From a virus, in the IMG/VR virus record IMGVR_UViG_3300048625_000120, positions 1 through 37,993 of that record: 37,993 bases of DNA. One strand, written 5' to 3'. The position numbers were made by a program, and so were the translations under genes. Positions 22,131-29,959 of this stretch are shown piece by piece; the first letter of the stretch is position 1; the number at the start of each line of letters is the position of its first letter. A model generated the notes under the pieces. It searched no databases. It was not told the origin of the DNA and saw only the letters and a program-made list of their open reading frames with translations.

Positions 22131-23800
22131 TGTTTCTTTAGATATTCGCGAATTTGCTCTTGTTCGCTTTCGCTTAGTGTGTCAACATCATACTCGCCGC
22201 TGTTGATTTTATCAATTAGGTACTTGATGTATTCTTCATTGTAAGTGTAGCTATCAGTTGCTGCTTTGTCAACTTCAATCCATTTAACGCCATTAAACTT
22301 AAACAGTCTAGCTGGCAAGAAGTCTACACGCAAATACATGTCACCTTTGGTTGCAGATTCTGGAAACTTAGTTCCGAAGTCTGCATTAGCTGCTTTAGCA
22401 CGATCTATATTGTCTGCGTGTGCATCTAGGTCTGGTACCCATGAATGACTAAGAGTCTTGATGCGAGTATTTGGATCAATGTGTTCTTCGACTATTTCTT
22501 TCATTGGACCAGTGTACTCAGGAGGAGTAATGTAGTCACCTGGGCGTTCAATTTCGTCAATGCCTAGTGCCAGTATCTCTGGTGAAGATCGCTGAGTGCC
22601 TACCTCAGGCTCAATGGCTGTGTCATCTTCGGGTTCTCTGGCATCTGCTGCTGCTTTAAACGCTTCTACGGATTTGATAAGTTGTGCCACTTGTTCTTCA
22701 CTTAGTGGTCCATCATCCTCTTCGTAAGCTGGTGCCATTACTTCCTCTTCAGTTAGAGGGCGGGTGTTGTCTTCTTCATCAACAACTTCACGCTTATACA
22801 CCATTGGCGGCAAGTTTGAAAAATGCACAAATGGTTTCTTTAGATAAGCAAACAGATCCACATCCTCCGCAGTGGTAGACTCAGTAGAGACACTCTGAGC
22901 TGTGTGCTCAGCATCGACTACCGCGCATTCGTCTACTACGGTCTGTTCTTCTACAGGAGGTGTGGATTCGTGTGGTTCTCCAACCGTGTTATTGTCAACA
23001 ACAGTCTGCGTATGTTTGTTCACCTCGACAGGTGTTTGTTCCTCCCCACGTGCCCACTTAATGCTTTGCTGCGCTGCTAAAATCAACACCAGTGCCAGTG
23101 GATCAAATACTGCAACAATCAACATGATAACCAAACGCACTGCTTTTTCAAGTATGTTGGCATCAGGATTGTCACCGTAGATCAATGCTGCAATGTATTT
23201 GATTGGACCGACCTCATTTTCAATGCGCCGGAATTCAGCAGCGTAAGGAGCTCGCTCCTCGGATAATGCGGCCACCTTCTTTTGCTCAACTTCAATCTCT
23301 GCCAGAAGTCTAGTTCGTTCCTTAGATTGGCTTCTTCGAATACTAACTGCTTTGTCAGCACCCTTTTCATCATTGCTTCGGCCCATAACTTGATCAACGG
23401 CTGCATCCATTTGCTTGAGTGCAGTTCGGTTAGTATCAATGTTATCTTTTGCAGTCTTAATTTTCTCATCGTATATTGCTACCTTGGCCATTGAATCACC
23501 GGATACTAGGCTCTGATCACTGTGTGCTTTTGACAGATATCCGAAACACCCGAGGCTAGTTAACACCATAAGGAAAGCTACAGCCGGGACCAAGTATAAT
23601 TTATATGGCCACGAAGCCCGATCCCAATTTAATTTCAACCAAACTGCTGCGGTTAGCTTGCCTACACCCAAGGCGGCCCCCATAATAACCACTGGCCAAA
23701 ACGCCGCAGAAAAAATAGCTGTCAACCCAATGATGCTATAATACTCGGCTATTGCACTAATAACCAACGCCACAAACAGTGTAAAATACCCGTATATCAT
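22127..23800 (-). CDS. Large membrane protein with coiled coil and acidic domain
   Basis: 557 residues. Three hydrophobic helices lie in the first 90 residues (FTLFVALVISAIAEYYS, ILGL-like and PVVIMGAALGVG segments, LVPAVAFLMVLTSLGCF). A charged helical stretch (110-200) and a fourth hydrophobic segment (LVIMLIVAVFDPLALVLIL) follow, then a long acidic disordered region rich in Glu/Asp/Pro/Thr. A short ordered C-terminus ends the protein (DMYLRVDFLPARLFKFNGVK, then ESEQEQIREYLKKQ). Probably an inner-membrane protein with a cytoplasmic tail. Function unknown. Confidence 0.7.
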   Translation of the reverse strand: MIYGYFTLFVALVISAIAEYYSIIGLTAIFSAAFWPVVIMGAALGVGKLTAAVWLKLNWDRASWPYKLYLVPAVAFLMVLTSLGCFGYLSKAHSDQSLVSGDSMAKVAIYDEKIKTAKDNIDTNRTALKQMDAAVDQVMGRSNDEKGADKAVSIRRSQSKERTRLLAEIEVEQKKVAALSEERAPYAAEFRRIENEVGPIKYIAALIYGDNPDANILEKAVRLVIMLIVAVFDPLALVLILAAQQSIKWARGEEQTPVEVNKHTQTVVDNNTVGEPHESTPPVEEQTVVDECAVVDAEHTAQSVSTESTTAEDVDLFAYLKKPFVHFSNLPPMVYKREVVDEEDNTRPLTEEEVMAPAYEEDDGPLSEEQVAQLIKSVEAFKAAADAREPEDDTAIEPEVGTQRSSPEILALGIDEIERPGDYITPPEYTGPMKEIVEEHIDPNTRIKTLSHSWVPDLDAHADNIDRAKAANADFGTKFPESATKGDMYLRVDFLPARLFKFNGVKWIEVDKAATDSYTYNEEYIKYLIDKINSGEYDVDTLSESEQEQIREYLKKQ

Positions 23801-24486
23801 TTCTTTGCCTTACAATTATCAAAATGCCATCGTCTCATATTAGACCTACCTTCTAATCCACAATGTGGACAAGTAACCAATGGCAAAGTATGTTTTCCTT
23901 TTAATGCTTCTCTTATTGCTTCTTTTCTAATATCTGAACATGGCCCAGTTTTCTTACCACGTTTAGCGTCGGACATTGCTTTGCGATGCTTTTCGGATTT
24001 TTTCTTACCTTTAGTGGCTGCAGAAACTTTCTCACCATGCCCTAGTGGCTTTGGTTTGCGTAGTTTATTAAGATACTCGGGATCTTGTGCTTTTTTTTGA
24101 TTAGCACGTCTGTAGTTTTGTCGCGACTCTTCGCTTCTAACTTTACCTAAGTTACCTTTGCTTATCTTCTCTACCCACTCTGCTGGCATTTTTAATCCAG
24201 CAGTAGTAAACTTTCCGTCACCGTTCTGTAGATTGTAACTGTCTGCATTGTTTTTTGCATCCAGTTCGGTTAAAATACTAGTCTCAAGTTTCAGCATCGA
24301 TTCCGGTGTTCCGGTATGCAATATTTCTCTTTTCCACTCGCTAGGCGCTAATAGTATTAATGGTTTAACTATTTTGCTAGAACAGATGTATCCATCGTTG
24401 GGATGGCATCCAACTTTTGTTCGAACGCCAATATACCATTTTGATGTGGGGAGATGAGTCCATTTGTAAATGTATGCGATTGTCAT
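23797..24486 (-). CDS. GIY-YIG homing endonuclease with NUMOD3-type repeats
   Basis: 229 residues. N-terminal GIY-YIG domain: IAYIYKWTHLPTSKWYIGVR, with catalytic-type Arg and Glu further on (LETSIL). The middle has NUMOD3-like DNA-binding repeats (KMPAEWVEKISKGNLGKVRS, KKKSEKHRKAMSDAKRGKK). The C-terminus carries a zinc-finger CPHCG...HFDNC. This is the layout of SegA-like free-standing phage homing endonucleases. The start MTIAYIYKW is chosen over an upstream in-frame option. It lies between the tail fibre and the membrane protein, a typical insertion site. Confidence 0.87.
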   Translation of the reverse strand: MTIAYIYKWTHLPTSKWYIGVRTKVGCHPNDGYICSSKIVKPLILLAPSEWKREILHTGTPESMLKLETSILTELDAKNNADSYNLQNGDGKFTTAGLKMPAEWVEKISKGNLGKVRSEESRQNYRRANQKKAQDPEYLNKLRKPKPLGHGEKVSAATKGKKKSEKHRKAMSDAKRGKKTGPCSDIRKEAIREALKGKHTLPLVTCPHCGLEGRSNMRRWHFDNCKAKK

Positions 24487-24532
24487 ACATTTATTTATAC
24501 GATTTAAACAAAAAACCAAATATCATAACGTA

Positions 24533-24540
24533 TATTTATA
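24533..24540 (-). promoter_or_regulatory. T4-type late promoter box
   Basis: TATAAATA on the minus strand with ATATACG after it, 46 nt before the ATG at 24486. It is a perfect match to the T4 late consensus and lies in the 107-nt gap between the tail-fibre and endonuclease genes. Confidence 0.65.
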
Positions 24541-24593
24541 GGGGTTTATTCCTACACTATACGCTACGATATCTGTAAAGTCAAAAGTTTTGG

Positions 24594-26381
24594 TTAACTG
24601 ATCTTCATCACTGCAAAGTTGATGATAATGGTATCAGTTAATGGTCCAGTGCCATTGTTTGAAATAGTAATGTTAAAGCTACCAACTTGTACGCGAGTTA
24701 CTGATACCGCGTAACTGTTGGTCGAGGCGCCACCTTGGAATGCAACAATTGGCAAATCAGTTACTGCTGTAACATACGAGTTGTTAACCGTAAAGGTTAC
24801 GGCTGTTCCTTTTGCAATAGAACTTGCCGCTGTTGTGATTTGACCTGTACGACCGTTACAAGTAACTGCGGTAGACTTGTCAGTTAGCTGAGTTACTGTG
24901 CCATTGCCATAAGCGATATCATAACGCAAGTTGCCCTGTACAGTTAGTCCGGAGCCGCCACCTGCACCATCTACAGTCAAGTTAGCTAATGTACCGACAC
25001 TGGTAATGTTTGGCTGATAGGCAGTCATAATGGTACCGTTAACGTTACCAGTTAATGTACCTACTGTGTTGGCTATAACATTAGTTGCGGTTAAATTACC
25101 GGACACTGTTACACCAGTTGTTGCACTTACTGACATTACTTGAGTGACAACGTTTGATCCAATCGGCACTGTTAGGAAATCTAAGTGTCCGCCACGATTG
25201 GTTTGGGTTTGGTTTTCGTCTGCAATGAAACGAATTTGTGCCAATCCTGTTAATGGCCAGCCGCCGGTTGGATATCCTGTACCTGCTAAACGGAATACTT
25301 CATCACCAGTTACCGCTTGAGTTGGATTAGCAACTGTCCCGTTATATCTACGTCCAACAATGATAGAATATTGTCTATTAGAATCTACGTATGCTCTACC
25401 TGGTGTAGTTCCGTTGTCTTGCCCTGTGACATGCAACATTACACCAGGTAATGCCGGCGGCTGTACTAGTCCTTGAACGTTTCCGGTTATAGTTAATGCA
25501 CCGTAGTTTGATGCATCAGTTGAAACTATGTATTTTGAAACACCAGTCTGTATACTATTGCCAGTAATATTCACATTACCTGTAACAGTAGTCGGTCCTG
25601 TGACAAAGGTGTTACCTGTAATGTAACTGTTACCAGTTAATGTTGCAGTTCCTGTGACAAAGGTGTTACCAGTAATGTAACTGTTACCAGTAAGGGTAGC
25701 GATACCAGTAATGTTGGTGTTACCAGAAATAACTGCATTACCAGTTATGGCAATATTACCATTAAACACACTTAACCCATTATTAACTGTAACACCACGG
25801 ATTGTTAAGTTACCTGATTGTACAACATTACCAACAATGCTAGTATCTCCGGCGATGACCATAGCACCATTAAAGATACTAGGACCATTGTTGATGGCTT
25901 GTCCGGTAATAACAAGATTACCAACTTCGGTGATGTTACCGTAGAAGTAACTTGGCCCCACAACAATTAAGTTACCATTGGTGGTTACATTACCATTGAA
26001 TATACTGTTACCAAGACTTGTGCGTGTACCGACGCTGATAATAGGACCAGTGAAAGTTGTGGTTCCAACAAATTCTGTGTTGCCAGTAAATGATGCATTA
26101 CCTGTTACGCTCAATACACCGGTTACCGTTGTTTCATTGTTTGAAACAATGTTGTTGATTGTGGTACTTGTTCCGTTGACCACAATGTTATTAACAAATA
26201 CGTCAGCGGTACCATTAAGAAGATTTAGCGTGGTCTGCACAATGTGACCACCCGGTGTAGTGCCATCACTTACGCGAAATTGACCAGTATCTTCGTCATA
26301 GAAAACATCTCCGTGCTGCCCAACGAACTCGCTGGAAGTCACAGAATTTACTCGTGATGCACGGAATTTTCTAATAGGCAT
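24594..26381 (-). CDS. Tail-fibre protein with TGN repeats
   Basis: 595 residues. The N-terminal attachment-type segment contains SSEFVGQHGDVFYDEDTGQF and RVSDGTTPGG. Residues 65-290 are a long run of short beta repeats built on TGN and ITGN, including two nearly identical 18-residue copies (TLTGNSYITGNTFVTGTA). These suggest a beta-helical shaft. A globular middle has LHVTGQDNGTTPGRAYVDSN. A beta-rich C-terminus ends NTIIINFAV-like (LTDTIIINFAVMKIS). Fits a trimeric adhesion fibre. It follows two small genes with a late-type box upstream. Confidence 0.82.
   Translation of the reverse strand: MPIRKFRASRVNSVTSSEFVGQHGDVFYDEDTGQFRVSDGTTPGGHIVQTTLNLLNGTADVFVNNIVVNGTSTTINNIVSNNETTVTGVLSVTGNASFTGNTEFVGTTTFTGPIISVGTRTSLGNSIFNGNVTTNGNLIVVGPSYFYGNITEVGNLVITGQAINNGPSIFNGAMVIAGDTSIVGNVVQSGNLTIRGVTVNNGLSVFNGNIAITGNAVISGNTNITGIATLTGNSYITGNTFVTGTATLTGNSYITGNTFVTGPTTVTGNVNITGNSIQTGVSKYIVSTDASNYGALTITGNVQGLVQPPALPGVMLHVTGQDNGTTPGRAYVDSNRQYSIIVGRRYNGTVANPTQAVTGDEVFRLAGTGYPTGGWPLTGLAQIRFIADENQTQTNRGGHLDFLTVPIGSNVVTQVMSVSATTGVTVSGNLTATNVIANTVGTLTGNVNGTIMTAYQPNITSVGTLANLTVDGAGGGSGLTVQGNLRYDIAYGNGTVTQLTDKSTAVTCNGRTGQITTAASSIAKGTAVTFTVNNSYVTAVTDLPIVAFQGGASTNSYAVSVTRVQVGSFNITISNNGTGPLTDTIIINFAVMKIS
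25596..25692 (-). repeat. 54-bp tandem repeats in the tail-fibre gene
   Basis: Two copies (about 25596-25638 and 25650-25692) of a nearly identical stretch, with period 54 bp (18 residues). More diverged copies of the same TGN-based unit occur to about 26200. The DNA identity suggests recent duplication and could allow repeat-number change. Confidence 0.8.
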
Positions 26382-26386
26382 TGAGC

Positions 26387-26710
26387 TTATCCTTCGATGT
26401 CGTTATCTTCGGATGCTACCATCGCTGTCTGGAGACCGGCCATTTTCTTCATTTGATCCAATGGATCTGTATCGCCGCACTCTTCGTCGTATGCGCTTTC
26501 CACACCTGCTGCTTTTTTAAGTAGTTCTAACTTTTGCTGCAAGGGACTGGTCATAGTCGAATACGGCTCCCCTTGCTCAACGTTTGCTACTGCAACTTTG
26601 TGAAATTCGGGAGATTGGATTTGTTTTGGTACTTCAGCCGGCGCTTCACCGCCCGTTTCGTTACGTTCAATCATGTCCGCCAAATTGCGGAGTATTTCTG
26701 CCATTTTCAT
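26387..26710 (-). CDS. Hypothetical protein upstream of the tail fibre
   Basis: 107 residues, start MKMAEILRNLADMIERNETG with an AAGGA site 7 nt before; the longer frame runs into the upstream gene. Middle is Pro/Glu-rich (GEAPAEVPKQIQSPEF). The C-terminus is helical and acidic (GLQTAMVASEDNDIEG). It may be a virion or assembly protein, by location with the tail fibre. Confidence 0.65.
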   Translation of the reverse strand: MKMAEILRNLADMIERNETGGEAPAEVPKQIQSPEFHKVAVANVEQGEPYSTMTSPLQQKLELLKKAAGVESAYDEECGDTDPLDQMKKMAGLQTAMVASEDNDIEG

Positions 26711-26720
26711 AAATCTGTCC

Positions 26721-26918
26721 TTATAGTTTGGTCCACGGGCGACCCTCTGCTGGTGCAACAGTTCCCGGGCTAGTATATTGGTTGTACTCTCGGTAACTTG
26801 GTGTGCCCACTTGCTGTCTATCAACGGCCGCAATGTTTGCAAGTTTGTAGTCCCTGCGCTGATCTTTAGGAAGAGCGTTAAGTGTGGCGTTAAAGGATTG
26901 TTGGTAAGAGTAGCTCAT
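26721..26918 (-). CDS. Small hypothetical protein (65 aa)
   Basis: MSYSYQQSFNATLNALPKDQ followed by a basic helix and a Pro/Thr-rich C-terminus (SPGTVAPAEGRPWTKL). First gene of a tail-fibre operon, with a CATAAATAAC late-type box about 15 nt upstream. Function unknown. Confidence 0.6.
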   Translation of the reverse strand: MSYSYQQSFNATLNALPKDQRRDYKLANIAAVDRQQVGTPSYREYNQYTSPGTVAPAEGRPWTKL

Positions 26919-26932
26919 AGTTATGTCTTTTA

Positions 26933-26942
26933 GTTATTTATG
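26933..26942 (-). promoter_or_regulatory. Late-type box CATAAATAAC
   Basis: One mismatch to TATAAATA. It lies 15 nt before the ATG at 26918 and would start the operon of small protein, hypothetical and tail fibre. It is adjacent to the preceding terminator. Confidence 0.4.
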
Positions 26943-26947
26943 CGGCC

Positions 26948-26973
26948 AAAAGGAAACCCGCACAAAGGCGGGT
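26948..26973 (-). terminator. Intrinsic terminator of the 27-28 kb operon
   Basis: ACCCGC (26956-26961), 6-nt loop, GCGGGT (26968-26973), followed on the minus strand by TTTCCTTTT. It lies 23 bp beyond the stop at 26996. Confidence 0.8.
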
Positions 26974-26995
26974 CCATAATATACGTAGAGATTGG

Positions 26996-27178
26996 TTAAT
27001 GTACTGCTGCGGATTCGTAATCTTCGCCGGCTACTTTAACCATTGCAGCATGTAGCACTAGGCGTTCAAACTCCTTGATTTCGTCTAGTGTGGCTGCTGT
27101 AGTGGGCAGCACGCCGTGGCACACATCCCAAAGGCGCTGCACGTCTTCTTCCTCTAGCCAACTGTCAAATGTGCTCAC
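26996..27178 (-). CDS. Small hypothetical protein (60 aa)
   Basis: Starts MSTFDSWLEEEDVQRLWDVC; acidic, helical, with one Cys. It shares ATGA with the upstream gene (27175-27357), so it is coupled, and it is last in an operon ended by a hairpin. Unknown function. Confidence 0.65.
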   Translation of the reverse strand: MSTFDSWLEEEDVQRLWDVCHGVLPTTAATLDEIKEFERLVLHAAMVKVAGEDYESAAVH

Positions 27179-27357
27179 AGTTTAGCCTTGATATTTGCAA
27201 TGACTTCTTTGGCGTCTGCGTAGCCCATCATTTCCATGAAGTTGTCCTGCGCTTGCCCCTGGAACTCACCAAATTGCTTGCGGAAGTTTTCGAGATCACG
27301 CTTGGTCAATTCAATGCTGAATGTGTAACCGTTGATTTTCATCTGCTTGTCGTTCAT
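27175..27357 (-). CDS. Small hypothetical protein (60 aa)
   Basis: Begins MNDKQMKINGYTFSIELTKR, then helical (DLENFRKQFGEFQGQAQDNF). Overlaps both neighbours by 4 nt (ATGA). Not recognised. Confidence 0.65.
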   Translation of the reverse strand: MNDKQMKINGYTFSIELTKRDLENFRKQFGEFQGQAQDNFMEMMGYADAKEVIANIKAKL

Positions 27358-27731
27358 GATATTTTCCTTGGTGAATGGCGGCGATCGCTGTAGAGTTGGT
27401 CTCCACGATCCCTGATTAAGTCTGCTGCTGCTTGAGGGTCTTCCTCAAACATGCGAATCATGCTGTCTTTATCAATGCTGGTAGTGGTATTGATCTTGTA
27501 GATTTCGTAATTGCGCTGTGGATTGAAGCGAGCCCTCAACTGCATCATGTGAATCATTTTAGTGATTTTATTCAATGCTTCGTTGTGTGGCTCTACATTG
27601 GGATTCTTAATGCGCTCAAAAATACTTTCACGCTCAAAGTCATCGCAGCGCACGAGATCATCGGTGATGTCCACACAGGCTTCAAGGCCTTCGCAGTCCC
27701 AACTGAGGATGAAAGTATTTGTTTCGCTCAT
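27354..27731 (-). CDS. Hypothetical protein (125 aa)
   Basis: Starts MSETNTFILSWDCEGLEACV, with acidic helical segments (ERESIFERIKNPNVEPHNEA) and FEEDPQAAADLIRDRGDQLY. The first residues resemble small conserved phage proteins. Coupled to both neighbours. Function unknown. Confidence 0.7.
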   Translation of the reverse strand: MSETNTFILSWDCEGLEACVDITDDLVRCDDFERESIFERIKNPNVEPHNEALNKITKMIHMMQLRARFNPQRNYEIYKINTTTSIDKDSMIRMFEEDPQAAADLIRDRGDQLYSDRRHSPRKIS

Positions 27732-27732
27732 G

Positions 27733-28137
27733 TTACTTAACCAATGCGTAGGGCTTGTTCCAACGACCTACGTTTACATCCACGTACCAACCAACGTTGA
27801 AGTAGTCAGTTTGGACATCGCTTTTGTCCCAGTTGCCGTCATTCATGACTGCAAAGATTTTGCGCAAGAACACCAGTGCAACACCGTCAAAGTGTTCCTG
27901 GAACCAGTAAGGATTCACATCCAAGCTGTCTTTGGCCGCACGCCAGTCTCTGCCGTGCGCTTTGGCTTCGCTAACTTTGTTTGCGTTGCCAATGAAGTCG
28001 ATCTCACCTTGGCTAATGTTAAGCACAAGGGTAGAGTGATGGCGTACTGCAATGCTGGCCTTAACTTTGTACTCTTTGCAAATTGCACGAAGTTGTGGAG
28101 CCAATTTTGCTTTAAGTTCTTGACTAACGTATGCCAT
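27733..28137 (-). CDS. Conserved phage/bacterial hypothetical protein
   Basis: 134 residues. MAYVSQELKAKLAPQLRAIC, then SIAVRHHSTLVLNISQGEID and NVGWYVDVNVGRWNKPY. This pattern is a widespread conserved family that I cannot assign a function. First gene of an early operon. It has an AGGAG-like site and a leadered sigma70 promoter 32 nt before the ATG. Confidence 0.78.
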   Translation of the reverse strand: MAYVSQELKAKLAPQLRAICKEYKVKASIAVRHHSTLVLNISQGEIDFIGNANKVSEAKAHGRDWRAAKDSLDVNPYWFQEHFDGVALVFLRKIFAVMNDGNWDKSDVQTDYFNVGWYVDVNVGRWNKPYALVK

Positions 28138-28169
28138 CTTCTACTCCTGTTTTGCTTTGCTATGTAGTT

Positions 28170-28198
28170 ATTATAGCAAGAAATCCATTTCGGGTCAA
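28170..28198 (-). promoter_or_regulatory. Sigma70-like early promoter with palindromic -35 region
   Basis: TTGACC (28193-28198), 17-bp spacer (CGAAATGG in its first half), TATAAT (28170-28175). The dyad ATTTCGG-GTCAA-CCGAAAT at 28187-28205 is centred on the -35 and could be an operator. The transcript should start near 28163, with a leader of about 26 nt. Confidence 0.88.
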
Positions 28199-28207
28199 CC
28201 GAAATTC

Positions 28208-28225
28208 TAGTACTAAAAAGTACTA
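28208..28225 (-). terminator. TAGTACT hairpin, possible terminator
   Basis: Perfect 7-bp stem TAGTACT (28208-28214)/AGTACTA (28219-28225) with a 4-nt loop. It lies after the stop at 28228 and just before a promoter. There is no T run after it on the minus strand, so it is a weak terminator or an RNA-end structure. Similar hairpins occur at 30924 and 34220. Confidence 0.45.
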
Positions 28226-28227
28226 CT

Positions 28228-28506
28228 TTAGTTGTTTAATTGCAATAACACCAAAGTGGCATCTGCTTCGTTAATAAAGCTGATCCAATAAGGGCGGTAG
28301 CCGTTGTAGCCCCGCACAGGGGAACCAAAGTTGGATTTCCAAACTGGACTATGGCCGGAATAGGAATATTGACTGCCGAGAGTGTCGTGCATGATGCGTT
28401 CAATCTTTGGGCATTGTTTGCTATCGTAGCTGTCGAAACGAAACGCCCATTGGTGATGGTGTTCCTTGTACGCCTTATGCGTTTTGTTTAATTTTATCAA
28501 TCTCAT
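28228..28506 (-). CDS. Hypothetical protein (92 aa)
   Basis: MRLIKLNKTHKAYKEHHHQW, rich in His and Tyr, with SYDSKQCPKIERIM and YWISFINEADATLVLLQL. Predicted soluble. It follows the 28508-28795 gene by one base and is the last of the small-gene operon. Unknown. Confidence 0.68.
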   Translation of the reverse strand: MRLIKLNKTHKAYKEHHHQWAFRFDSYDSKQCPKIERIMHDTLGSQYSYSGHSPVWKSNFGSPVRGYNGYRPYWISFINEADATLVLLQLNN

Positions 28507-28507
28507 G

Positions 28508-28795
28508 CTAATGCCCCAATGTCAACATCACCATGGTGATGTAATGTTCTTCCCGCAGGTAAATGCGTCTACGTTTGGCCGGTACATTTACTTCAAACCG
28601 GTAGTGCTCATTGAACTTGCGGATGTTAAATCCATTTGGAGTGGCTATTCGATCAGTTGGCGGCCCGTACATTTCTGCAAATGCCGTGATCAACTTTTTA
28701 AATAACTCCCGTTCGCTGTTCCACATGAACTCGCAGATGTACACCAATCCTAAATTGTGGTGTTTGTACCTACCATCACTTTTGAACACTCTCAT
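28508..28795 (-). CDS. Hypothetical protein (95 aa)
   Basis: MRVFKSDGRYKHHNLGLVYI start. Helix SERELFKKLITAFAEMYGPP and a basic C-terminus (RRRIYLREEHYITM). Overlaps the upstream small gene by 20 nt. No family recognised. Confidence 0.65.
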   Translation of the reverse strand: MRVFKSDGRYKHHNLGLVYICEFMWNSERELFKKLITAFAEMYGPPTDRIATPNGFNIRKFNEHYRFEVNVPAKRRRIYLREEHYITMVMLTLGH

Positions 28796-28961
28796 ATCTT
28801 GTCACCAAATCTCGTGCATTTGCATCTAACTGTTTCATGTGATCATCTAGTTTCTTTTGAAACTTGTTACGATCTGCTTTGGCTTTTTGCCAATCTTCCC
28901 ATAGCTCCAGGGCTTGTGAGCCTTTGGCTAGGATGCTGCCTTTATACACTACCTGTTTCAT
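28776..28961 (-). CDS. Small helical protein (61 aa)
   Basis: MKQVVYKGSILAKGSQALEL followed by a charged amphipathic helix (ADRNKFQKKLDDHMKQLDAN) that may form a coiled coil. Overlaps genes on both sides by 20 nt. Function unknown. Confidence 0.65.
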   Translation of the reverse strand: MKQVVYKGSILAKGSQALELWEDWQKAKADRNKFQKKLDDHMKQLDANARDLVTRYESVQK

Positions 28962-29205
28962 TTGCTGCTTTCTTTGCTAGATTTGCTAGACGACGTGCTT
29001 CATTGCTTGCACGTTGCTCGGTCTTTTTCTGTGTGCGGCGAATATGCTCACTCCATGACACTTCTGCATTGATATCCTTGGCTACTTCTTCTTGCGTTTT
29101 GCCATAGGCTTCTGCTAGAAGAATGTATGCACACCACGCATTGTAGCGCAACCGGTCACTCATTTGATCCACTGTAAACTGGATCATTTCCTCGTAAGTT
29201 TTCAT
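28942..29205 (-). CDS. Hypothetical protein (87 aa)
   Basis: Start MKTYEEMIQFTVDQMSDRLR is preferred because its ATG overlaps the upstream stop (ATGA) and a GGAAA site precedes it; a start 5 codons upstream is less likely. Charged helical C-terminus (RRTQKKTEQRASNEARRLAN). Overlaps the downstream gene by 20 nt. Unknown. Confidence 0.68.
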   Translation of the reverse strand: MKTYEEMIQFTVDQMSDRLRYNAWCAYILLAEAYGKTQEEVAKDINAEVSWSEHIRRTQKKTEQRASNEARRLANLAKKAANETGSV

Positions 29206-29309
29206 TTTCCGAAGACCCATCTAAGCAAGTTTAACACGATAGCAATTGGTATCAGCAAGAATGATCCAACCCAATACTTAACATGATACCAAATGCCAAA
29301 CTCTTTCAT
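29202..29309 (-). CDS. Tiny membrane protein (35 aa)
   Basis: Begins MKEFGIWYHVKYWVGSFLLI and ends RWVFGK. One hydrophobic helix (VGSFLLIPIAIVLNLL) and basic ends. ATGA overlap with both neighbours (29306-29309 and 29202-29205) makes the frame credible even though it is very short. Function unknown. Confidence 0.6.
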   Translation of the reverse strand: MKEFGIWYHVKYWVGSFLLIPIAIVLNLLRWVFGK

Positions 29310-29572
29310 TGCCAACCCCTATTAGGATCAAGTTCCTCGACAGTAAAGCTACCACCTTGACGGTCTACTTCACCGACCCAACTGTTTGCATCTGCATGAT
29401 TCATACACAACTCTACGTCGGTTAAAATACGCTTGAGTTCGCCAATGTTATCTTCAAGCCAAGTCTTAATAATTTCATAGCCAGGCTTGTTGCTGGCAAT
29501 AAGACCATCGAGCATTGCCTGCTTGCCGGCGATTGTGTTACGCAGATTTTCTGCTACGATTTGGATGTTCAT
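29306..29572 (-). CDS. Hypothetical protein (88 aa)
   Basis: MNIQIVAENLRNTIAGKQAM start. Helical, ending in the compact VGEVDRQGGSFTVEELDPNR. Coupled on both sides. Not recognised. Confidence 0.65.
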   Translation of the reverse strand: MNIQIVAENLRNTIAGKQAMLDGLIASNKPGYEIIKTWLEDNIGELKRILTDVELCMNHADANSWVGEVDRQGGSFTVEELDPNRGWQ

Positions 29573-29573
29573 A

Positions 29574-29738
29574 TTAATACCTCATCTTACTTGCTTCTGC
29601 AATTTGTTTCTTCGCTTTGCTTTCTTCGTTTTCTTCTATCCATCCTCGCTCAATGAGCAACTCTGTAAAATTAGATACTGCATTGCAGATCCAATAAATG
29701 ATAAGCGGAACGCCAATTAAAAGAAACAAGACTGTCAT
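29574..29738 (-). CDS. Small membrane protein (54 aa)
   Basis: MTVLFLLIGVPLIIYWICNA: one N-terminal transmembrane helix, then a charged helix (ERGWIEENEESKAKKQIAEA). The start overlaps the upstream stop by 4 nt (ATGA). Unknown role. Confidence 0.6.
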   Translation of the reverse strand: MTVLFLLIGVPLIIYWICNAVSNFTELLIERGWIEENEESKAKKQIAEASKMRY

Positions 29739-29959
29739 TCTTCAACTCCGAAATGTTTCTTTGCCACCGTTACACCTTCGTCAACATCGGTATAGTGTAA
29801 CACAATATTGGTTACTTCTTTCACCAGCAATTCAGCGAACTTTTCTGGGTCAATCTGTCGTACGGTTTCGAGAGTAGTCCAGCCGTCAATGCCTTTGCAA
29901 GGAACATTTTTAACTTCAACCATACACTGGTCAGCAAGTTGTTTAATCAGTTTGTTCAT
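29735..29959 (-). CDS. Conserved phage protein, tandem copy 1
   Basis: 74 residues ending AKKHFGVEE. FAELLVKEVTNIV aligns with the equivalent segment of the neighbour at 29956-30183 (TEMVVRKCINIV), and both end in HFG(V/L)EE. The family with KFAELIVREC and terminal HFGVE recurs in many phages. Tandem duplication. Function unknown. Confidence 0.75.
   Translation of the reverse strand: MNKLIKQLADQCMVEVKNVPCKGIDGWTTLETVRQIDPEKFAELLVKEVTNIVLHYTDVDEGVTVAKKHFGVEE

Noticed and set aside
24492-24499. Second TATAAATA close to the homing endonuclease ATG
   Set aside because: It ends 5 nt before the ATG; the box at 24533-24540 has more usual spacing and I kept that one. Both could work.
25711-26247. 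Plus-strand frames inside the tail-fibre gene
   Set aside because: Products are repetitive Pro/Leu/Thr sequences mirrored from the TGN repeats; they lack SD sites.
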